In this document: one piece after another, positions 58,667-64,000 of the stretch | Position numbering within the stretch: the first letter of the stretch is position 1 | How the letters are laid out: each line of letters opens with the position of its first letter | NCBI GenBank assembly: GCA_020632795.1 | Contig: JACKEV010000018.1 | Coordinates: forward strand, 124,001 to 188,000 | Length of the DNA stretch: 64,000 bases | From: Alphaproteobacteria bacterium | GTDB lineage: Bacteria; Myxococcota_A; UBA796; CAJQPC01 | Direction: 5' to 3' | Program-made: the position numbers and the translations under genes | Notes under the pieces: generated by a model | Database searches by the model: none | Seen by the model: only the letters and a program-made list of their open reading frames with translations | What the model was told of the DNA's origin: nothing

Positions 58667-61423
58667 TCAGGCCTTGGGCAGCTTGTTGACCCGGCCCGCC
58701 AGCTTCTTGAAGTCCACCTGTCCGCTGACCGGGTCGAAGGCGCGGTGGCTGACGCCGTTGGCCAGCCAGCGGTTCTTCGCGGGGTCGGCCGAGTCCGCGA
58801 CCGAGAGGTTCCACGGGCTGAAGAGGTAGCCCTTGGGCACCAGGTTCCGGGCGGGCTTGACCACGCTGTCCAGCCCCACGCTCACCCGCGCCTGGTAGGT
58901 GCCGCGGCGGGTCTCGATCTCGACCCACTCGCCGTCCTGCACGCCCAGCTCCGCGGCGTCGTCCGGGTGCATCTCGACGTACTGCTCGGGCACCAGCTTG
59001 CGGGTGGTCCCGGAGCGGATGGTCTTGGCGGTGTGGAAGTGCTCATACACCACGCCCAGGCCGACCCAGAAGGGGTACTTGCCCGCCGGGACCTCCTCGG
59101 CCTTCTTGCCCAGGTGCTCCGCGTCGGGCAGCTCCGGGGTCAGGGCCATGTCCCGCGCCTTCTCGAGGAGCGGGATGTTGTCGATGGCGTAGAACTCCTC
59201 CTCGCCCTTGGCCCCCATGCGCATCAGCTCGGCGGTGATCTCCTTGCGCTGGGAGTAGTCCTGCTCACACATGTGGATGTGCAGCTTGCCGTCGGCGTGG
59301 CGGAAGGAGCCGTAGGGCTTCTCCGTCCAGTGGGCGTCCTCCTGGTTCATGTAGCGGCGCTTGGTGCCGCCGGCCTTGGCGATCTCGTAGGTGGGCGCGG
59401 GCCACTGGATGCCGCGGTGGTTGCGGATCTGGTCGTACAGGCCGACGCCGTCCTTCGCCTCCACCTCCAGCATGCCGGTGAGGTCCGCGTCGCTGCCCTT
59501 GGACGCCGTGACGAAGTCCCGGAACACCTCCTCCGGATCGTAGAAGCCGTTCTCCTTGCGCTCGTAGGGGAAGATGGCCTTGCCGTCGAGGCCCAGCTTG
59601 TCGGCGATGAGGATGCCCTTGTCGATGACCATGTCGAGGTCGGGGCGGGTGTTGGGGATGGGGTTGGCCGTGCCGTCGGTGACGTAGAAGCGGCGCTCGG
59701 ACTGGATGTAGGTGCCGCTCACCCACTCGCCCCAGGTCGCCGCCGGCAGGATGACGTCAGCGTAGAGGTTGTTCGGGGCGTGGCGGTAGATCTCCTGGAC
59801 CACGTTGAAGGTCCGGGAGAGGGCCGGCCGCACCAGGTTGTACTGGTCGGGCAGATCGATGTGCGTGGCGTAGATGAGGAACATGGCGTGGACCTCACCC
59901 TTGAGCGCCCGCTCCATCATCCCGACGGCGTAGCCGGGGTTGCTGGCCTGGGCGACGTTCGCCAGGCGGTCCCGCGGGATGCGCCAGGCGTCGGCGATGT
60001 GGTCGCGCCACTGCTCGTTGTTGAGGCCCTGGTTGAAGGGCAGCCGGCCCGTCAGGCCGCCCGTGAGCCGCTCGCCCATGGCGTTGGGCTGGCCGGTCAT
60101 GGAGAAGGGCCCGCAGCCCGGTCGGCCGATGTTGCCGGTGAGCGCCATCAGGTTGATGAGGCTGACGGTGTTGTGCTGGCCGTGGATGTGCTGGTTGTAG
60201 CCGATGCCCCAGAAGCTGAGCACGCCGCCCTGGCCGCGCTCCCGCCCCTTGACGGAGGCCTCGGCCCAGACCTCAGCCACCTTCCAGAGGTACGCCGGGT
60301 CGACCATCGTCATGTCGGCGACCTTCTCGGGAGCGTAGCGCTTCACCCCCTCGACGTAGGCCTCCCAGCCGGTGGTGTGGTTCTTCAAGAGATCCCAGTC
60401 CACCGCGTCCTTGAACTTCGTCAGCATGCAGTACGCCAGCGCGTTGTGGATGCTGATGTCGCCGTTGATGGTGCGGAAGTGGTAACTGTTGTCCGGGTTG
60501 ATCTCCTCGTAGCCCTGGACCGTGCCCGTGCGGCGGGGGTCGACGATCAGGGTGGGGATGCCCTTCTGCTTCTTGTGGTCGGCGTTGCGCCAGAACACGA
60601 TGGGGTGCGCGCCGCGGGCGTTGTGCCCCCAGTGGGTGATCATGTCGGAGAGCTCGATGTCCTCGTAGGACGTCGGCGGCGTGTCGCTGCCGAGGCTCTT
60701 GAAGTAGCCGGTCACCGCCGAGGTCATGCACATGCGCGCGTTGGCCTCGATGGTGTTCGAGCCGAGCACCCCCTTCATGAACAGGTTCTCGAGCCACTGG
60801 CCCTCGACCGGGAGCTGGCCGGAGCCGTACAGCGCCACGGAGTTGCCGCCCTTGGCCTTGACGATGGCCGCGATCTTCTCGGCGACCATCTCCTCGGCCT
60901 CGTCCCAGCTCATCTCCTCGAAGACGTCGTCGTCGAAGCGCCCCTTCGTCGCGGAGACGTGGCCGGTCAGCGGGTCGGACATGTCCTTGCGGACCAGCAC
61001 CTTGTTGAGCCGATCGACGTAGATGGCCTCGTTGCTGCTGAGCCCCTTGATGCACTGCAGCCCCTTGTTGGTGGGGTGCTTGCTGTCGGGGATCATGCCG
61101 ACGATCTTGCCCTTCTCGGTCTGGATCATCGTGCCGCAGCCCACGCCGCAGTAGGGGCAGGCGGCGAGGATGTTGTTCGGCACCTCCTTGACGGGGGGCT
61201 CGTCGGAGGTGACCACGACGGGCTTCTTGACGTCGGGGCCGGTGGTCTGCTCGGTGCCGTCTGAGGAGTCGCCGCTGCACGCCACCGTGGCGGCGGCGGC
61301 GCCGAGGGCCATGCCCTTGAGCACGCCGCGCCGGGTGTGGCCGGTGGGGACCGGCTCCTCGGGCATGCGGTCCATGATCTCGCGGTCACGCGCTTCGAAG
61401 ATGCCGGGCTTGTCGTTGTTCAT
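58667..61423 (-). CDS. napA: Periplasmic nitrate reductase catalytic subunit NapA
   Basis: 918 aa; AGGAG six bases upstream. Twin-Arg signal TRRGVLKGMALGAAAATVAC (~30-49) ends at a Cys that might anchor it as a lipoprotein. The [4Fe-4S] ligands are C89, C92, C96 and C124, with Lys126 in CIKG between cluster and cofactor. The molybdenum Cys is C232 in NARMCMTSAV. Further bis-MGD motifs are WGHNARGAHPIVFWR, WGIGYNQHIHGQHNTVSLINLMALTGNIGRPGCGPFSMTGQPNAMG. It reduces nitrate to nitrite. It is ~90 residues longer than E. coli NapA; formate dehydrogenase or assimilatory enzymes are less likely, given Cys and not Sec at the metal and the nap neighbours. Confidence 0.9.
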   Translation of the reverse strand: MNNDKPGIFEARDREIMDRMPEEPVPTGHTRRGVLKGMALGAAAATVACSGDSSDGTEQTTGPDVKKPVVVTSDEPPVKEVPNNILAACPYCGVGCGTMIQTEKGKIVGMIPDSKHPTNKGLQCIKGLSSNEAIYVDRLNKVLVRKDMSDPLTGHVSATKGRFDDDVFEEMSWDEAEEMVAEKIAAIVKAKGGNSVALYGSGQLPVEGQWLENLFMKGVLGSNTIEANARMCMTSAVTGYFKSLGSDTPPTSYEDIELSDMITHWGHNARGAHPIVFWRNADHKKQKGIPTLIVDPRRTGTVQGYEEINPDNSYHFRTINGDISIHNALAYCMLTKFKDAVDWDLLKNHTTGWEAYVEGVKRYAPEKVADMTMVDPAYLWKVAEVWAEASVKGRERGQGGVLSFWGIGYNQHIHGQHNTVSLINLMALTGNIGRPGCGPFSMTGQPNAMGERLTGGLTGRLPFNQGLNNEQWRDHIADAWRIPRDRLANVAQASNPGYAVGMMERALKGEVHAMFLIYATHIDLPDQYNLVRPALSRTFNVVQEIYRHAPNNLYADVILPAATWGEWVSGTYIQSERRFYVTDGTANPIPNTRPDLDMVIDKGILIADKLGLDGKAIFPYERKENGFYDPEEVFRDFVTASKGSDADLTGMLEVEAKDGVGLYDQIRNHRGIQWPAPTYEIAKAGGTKRRYMNQEDAHWTEKPYGSFRHADGKLHIHMCEQDYSQRKEITAELMRMGAKGEEEFYAIDNIPLLEKARDMALTPELPDAEHLGKKAEEVPAGKYPFWVGLGVVYEHFHTAKTIRSGTTRKLVPEQYVEMHPDDAAELGVQDGEWVEIETRRGTYQARVSVGLDSVVKPARNLVPKGYLFSPWNLSVADSADPAKNRWLANGVSHRAFDPVSGQVDFKKLAGRVNKLPKA

Positions 61424-61437
61424 GGGAGACTCCTGCC

Positions 61438-62109
61438 CTACCAGGCGTTCGCGCGGAGGTAGGCGATGATGGCGTCGATCTCTTCGTCGGTGAGGTTGGC
61501 GACGGCGGTGGGGGCGTCCTTGTCGAAGGGCCGCATGGCGGTGTTGTCCTTGCCCTTGTGAATGAGGCTGCGGAGCTCGCCGTCCGAGATGGCGCCCAGG
61601 AAGGCGCTGCCGCCGATGCCGGAGCCGGAGCCCAGCTCGGCGTAGCCCCGAGCGCTGCGGCCGTGGCAGCGGCTGCAGATGTTCTGGTAGAGCTCGGCCC
61701 CCTGCTCGGCGGTGCCCTTGAGCGGGGAGGTGTCCAGCTCGTAGCCGTCGATCGTCTGCCAGCTCCGCAGGAAGGCGACGAGGTCGGAGACGGTGTCCTC
61801 GCCCAGGGACGCGCCCCAGGGGATCATGTTGGTCTGGGCCCGGCCGTCGCGGATGGTGGTGGCCAGGAACTCGTTGCTCACCGAGGCGAGGTAGCTGGGG
61901 CTGTTGAGGCGCGGCCCCATGCCGACGCGCCCCTCGCCCTCGGCGCCGTGGCAGCCGCCGCAGGCGATGAAGGCGGTCTTGCCACGCTCGATCTGCTCAG
62001 CGGTTCCAGGCTGCTGATCGGCGCGATGGCTGACGTCCGCGGCGACGGCGACGCCGGCCAGGACGAGCCCGGCCGTGACAACAAGGCGGGTCCGGTGGGT
62101 AGGTTTCAT
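61438..62109 (-). CDS. Dihaem cytochrome c
   Basis: 223 aa; AGGAG six bases upstream. Signal peptide RTRLVVTAGLVLAGVAVAADV. Two class I cytochrome c domains: CGGCH (around 50-54) with GPRLNSPSYL, and CSRCH (around 144-148) with a MRPF axial Met. It starts four bases inside the stop of the upstream gene and ends 14 bases before napA. It takes the place where a NapB or other electron donor would be expected; it is not NapB-like in sequence (NapB has bis-His haems). Confidence 0.88.
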   Translation of the reverse strand: MKPTHRTRLVVTAGLVLAGVAVAADVSHRADQQPGTAEQIERGKTAFIACGGCHGAEGEGRVGMGPRLNSPSYLASVSNEFLATTIRDGRAQTNMIPWGASLGEDTVSDLVAFLRSWQTIDGYELDTSPLKGTAEQGAELYQNICSRCHGRSARGYAELGSGSGIGGSAFLGAISDGELRSLIHKGKDNTAMRPFDKDAPTAVANLTDEEIDAIIAYLRANAW

Positions 62110-62648
62110 CGGGTCTCCTGGCTTTCGCTCGGTTCGGCTGGGTTGGGAGGATAGTACATCGCGGGAGGTGATTTCCAGTTCGTACCTGGAGAAGCCGTGG
62201 AGGCTGCCTTGGCGGCGCCCCGTCCACGCTCGGCGCAGGGACCGGGGGGACCCCACAGCGCGGCCTGACGGATACGACCTGGAGCGTGGGAGATGACGCC
62301 GCCGAGGATCAGCGCGGTCCACAGGCAGGGCAGCAGCAGCGATGGGACGGCGGCGCCCAGGGTGACCAGCCCCAGCTTGAGCAGGACCACCTGGCCCTGA
62401 ACGAAGCGGAGCCAGTCGGCGCCGTAGCGGTAGAGGTCGTCTCCCACGATGCCGGCGCCGGTCAGCACCAACCCCGCGGGCCACCAGCCCGCCTCGGCGC
62501 CGAACTGGGCCGCGCCCAGGGTGCAGGCCGCGCAGCCAATGTGCGCTGTGCGCAAGGCGATGCGCAAGGCCCGCTGGCCGGGGTAGCGTCGGGCGCCCGT
62601 GGAGACGCCAGCGTGTCGAAGAGGGGCGGTGCGGGGGTACATCGACAT
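62106..62648 (-). CDS. Small membrane protein heading the nap operon
   Basis: 180 aa. Three or four hydrophobic segments (IALRTAHIGCAACTLGAAQFG, WWPAGLVLTGAGIVGDDLYRYG, VVLLKLGLVTLGAAVPSLLLPCLWTALILGGVISHA) precede a polar Pro/Ser tail of ~45 residues. LRTAHIG and VVLLKLGLV suggest a haem-binding membrane protein of the CopD/DUF2269 sort, but that is only an impression. Its stop overlaps the cytochrome start (ATGA). A single TGGATA half-site lies just upstream. Confidence 0.65.
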   Translation of the reverse strand: MSMYPRTAPLRHAGVSTGARRYPGQRALRIALRTAHIGCAACTLGAAQFGAEAGWWPAGLVLTGAGIVGDDLYRYGADWLRFVQGQVVLLKLGLVTLGAAVPSLLLPCLWTALILGGVISHAPGRIRQAALWGPPGPCAERGRGAAKAASTASPGTNWKSPPAMYYPPNPAEPSESQETR

Positions 62649-62652
62649 AATG

Positions 62653-62668
62653 TGGATATATTTGTCTG
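62653..62668. promoter_or_regulatory. Half-conserved TGGATA site between the nap operon and DUF2249 gene
   Basis: TGGATA (62653-62658) is followed by TATT and then TGTCTG, which matches only half of TATCCA. It lies in an AT-rich 75-base gap between divergent starts. It may be a weak version of the norC-type operator. Confidence 0.35.
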
Positions 62669-62723
62669 GTTATCATGAAGTAATCCGTTCCCTTCGATCT
62701 GTACACACCGGAATGGAGCCGCC

Positions 62724-63476
62724 ATGACGACCTTCGACTTCTCTTCGGACACCCGCGTCGCCGATGCCCTGCGCCGCCGCCCGGAGCTGCGTCGTCTGCT
62801 TCCCGCCTTCCACCCGGCCTTCGAGCGCTTGAACCACCCCGTGCTGGGGCGGGTGCTGCCCCGCCTCGTCACCTTGGGGGACGCCGCGCGCATCGCCGGT
62901 GTGGATCCCGACGCCCTGATCGAGATCTGCAATCTGCCGGGTCCGCCCACCGGGCCGCCGCCTCCGGCCGCGCGCCGCATGGACCCGGAGCCCGCCTGGT
63001 TGAAGGGGGCCCCGCTCCAGGAGCTGGACCTCCGGCCGATCCTGGCTGCTGGAGAGGAGCCCTTCCCGCATGTCTTCTCGGCGCTCCGGGCGCTGCCCGT
63101 CGGCGCCGTCCTGCGGCTCCGGGTGGCGTTCGAGCCCGCCCCGTTGCTCCGGCTGTTGGGGAAGCGAGGCTGGCGCGACCACGTCACCTGGGCCGGTGAA
63201 GACTGCCTGGTGTCCCTCTGGCGGCCCCCGGAGGCGAGCCTCCCCCAGCCGCTCGACCCGGGCGAGCGCCTGGTGGATGGCGTGCTGGACCTCCGGGGCC
63301 TGGAGCCTCCCATGCCGCTGCGGCTGAGCCTCTCCGCGCTGGAGACCACGCTGCCGCTGACGCTGCTCCACGACCGGGAGCCTGCGCTGCTCTACCCCCG
63401 CCTGGAGGAGCGGGGCCTGACGTGGACCGTCGAGCGGGAGGACGGGCACCTGCGGATCCGGATCCATGCGCCCTGA
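62724..63476 (+). CDS. DUF1858-DUF2249-DUF2249 protein
   Basis: 250 aa. Residues ~8-75 fit DUF1858 (RVADALRRRPELRRLLPAFHPAFERLNHPVLGRVLPRLVTLGDAARIAGVDPDALIEIC). Two DUF2249 modules follow: LQELDLRPILAAGEEPFPHVFSALRALPVGAVLRLRVAFEPAPLLRLLGKRGW and VLDLRGLEPPMPLRLSLSALETTLPLTLLHDREPALLYPRLEERGLTW. DUF2249 proteins co-occur with nor and denitrification genes and are thought to be soluble redox or NO-related factors. It is divergent from the nap operon and overlaps the next gene by 11 bases. Confidence 0.8.
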   Translation: MTTFDFSSDTRVADALRRRPELRRLLPAFHPAFERLNHPVLGRVLPRLVTLGDAARIAGVDPDALIEICNLPGPPTGPPPPAARRMDPEPAWLKGAPLQELDLRPILAAGEEPFPHVFSALRALPVGAVLRLRVAFEPAPLLRLLGKRGWRDHVTWAGEDCLVSLWRPPEASLPQPLDPGERLVDGVLDLRGLEPPMPLRLSLSALETTLPLTLLHDREPALLYPRLEERGLTWTVEREDGHLRIRIHAP

Positions 63477-64000
63477 CCGGGCCGCGCTGGTCGACCTCCG
63501 GCTGGTCGTCTGGCCTCTGGGGGTCACGGCGCTGGCCGAGTGCGCGGCCTGGGTCCTGCTGGCGCGCGCCGAGGGGGTCCTCAGCGGCGCGTGGTTCGGG
63601 CACCCGGACCTCCTGGGGGCGACCCACCTGATCACGCTCGGCGTGCTCGGGCTGGCCATCCAGGCGGCGGGGTGGCAGCTCGTCCCGGTGGTCACGGCCC
63701 GGCCTCCGCCGTCGGGGTGGTCCAGGATCGCGTGGGGGTGCAACGCGCTGCTGGTGGGCGGGCTCCTGGCGCTGCTGTCGGGCCTCTGGCGAGGGGGACC
63801 GCTGCTGCTCGTCGGCGCGGGCGCGGTCATCGGCGGGCTCACGCTGCGCATGGTCGCCGTCGTGCTGGCGCTCTTGAGCGCGCAGGGACGAGGCCTGACC
63901 CGGGCGTGGCTGCTGGCGGCCGAGGGCGCGCTGGCGGCCGGGCTCGTGTTCGCGGGGGCGCTGGTCGCGGCGCGCGCCGGACACAGCGTCCTGCCCGACC
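63466..64000 (+). CDS. Haem-type polytopic membrane protein, cut by the window edge
   Basis: The frame from the ATG at 63466 is open to the last base, giving 178 visible residues. At least five hydrophobic segments are seen. GHPDLLGATHLITLGVLGLAIQAAGWQLVPVV resembles the His-bearing helix of NnrS and cbb3-type haem proteins (HL-x2-LG...Q-x-VPV). The overlap with the DUF2249 gene and the NO context favour an NnrS-like or related haem membrane protein. The C-terminus lies outside the window. Confidence 0.65.
   Translation, partial: MRPDRAALVDLRLVVWPLGVTALAECAAWVLLARAEGVLSGAWFGHPDLLGATHLITLGVLGLAIQAAGWQLVPVVTARPPPSGWSRIAWGCNALLVGGLLALLSGLWRGGPLLLVGAGAVIGGLTLRMVAVVLALLSAQGRGLTRAWLLAAEGALAAGLVFAGALVAARAGHSVLPD

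Noticed and set aside
58481..61264. 927-codon plus-strand open frame opposite napA
   Set aside because: NapA motifs and Fe-S ligands on the minus strand are unambiguous; the plus frame is low-complexity Val/Ala/Leu/Gly.
61438..62109. Cytochrome c as NapB
   Set aside because: Both haem domains are class I with Met-type axial loops, whereas NapB is a small bis-His dihaem protein.

Overview
The window is very GC-rich (apart from a few AT-rich pockets) and gene-dense. It looks like a member of the Myxococcota or a related delta-proteobacterial-type lineage. The reasons are many Cys-anchored lipoproteins with Asp/Thr-rich linkers, a MopE-type Asp/Cys repeat lipoprotein, a PilY1-like pilus protein, a DUF4157 (eCIS core) protein and ExbD-like secreted proteins. 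The assignment rests on gene style; no rRNA or other taxonomic marker is present.

Layout. 1-20.7 kb is a mosaic of envelope and lineage-specific genes: MopE-like lipoprotein, two tandem 790-aa secreted paralogues, a 5'-nucleotidase lipoprotein, a Fic AMPylator, a DUF4157 protein carrying an RGS-like domain, GNAT, a lone receiver protein, two Cys-rich lipoprotein paralogues, a DUF938 methyltransferase, a Pal-like OmpA lipoprotein, a DUF1328 peptide and an ArsI-SigZ pair. 20.8-29.6 kb is a type III CRISPR effector island. It holds a CARF sensor with an unrecognised C-terminal domain, an AT-rich spacer with a perfect terminator, then seven overlapping genes: cas10 (GGDD present, HD domain absent), a Cas7-Csx10 fusion, a Cas11-like small subunit, three Csm3-like Cas7 genes and a small unknown. 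No CRISPR array, cas1, cas2 or cas6 is visible. 29.5-36.3 kb carries a membrane protein/FAD oxidoreductase pair, a PilY1-like protein and a TetR regulator.

36.5-64 kb is a nitrogen-oxide respiration island. It has a hemerythrin, two different Rrf2 (NsrR-type) regulators, norC (fused to a second cytochrome c domain), norB, norQ, norD, a globin, nnrS, norE-like and norF-like genes. Two radical SAM genes and a metallo-beta-lactamase-like gene share an operator-like palindrome with norC. A ten-gene minus-strand operon then encodes a membrane protein, a dihaem cytochrome c, NapA, two NapG/NapH pairs, a NapL-like protein, a CcoG/NapH-like polyferredoxin and NapF. A DUF1858-DUF2249 protein and a haem-type membrane protein cut by the window edge end the island.

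Together these encode periplasmic nitrate reduction and NO reduction plus NO sensing and detoxification. No nirS, nirK or nosZ is visible. The CRISPR island is wired for cyclic oligoadenylate signalling (intact GGDD plus CARF), and the CARF protein's output domain is the main candidate for something undescribed. The second is the DUF4157-RGS protein, which pairs a secretion-associated bacterial domain with a eukaryotic-type G-protein regulator fold.
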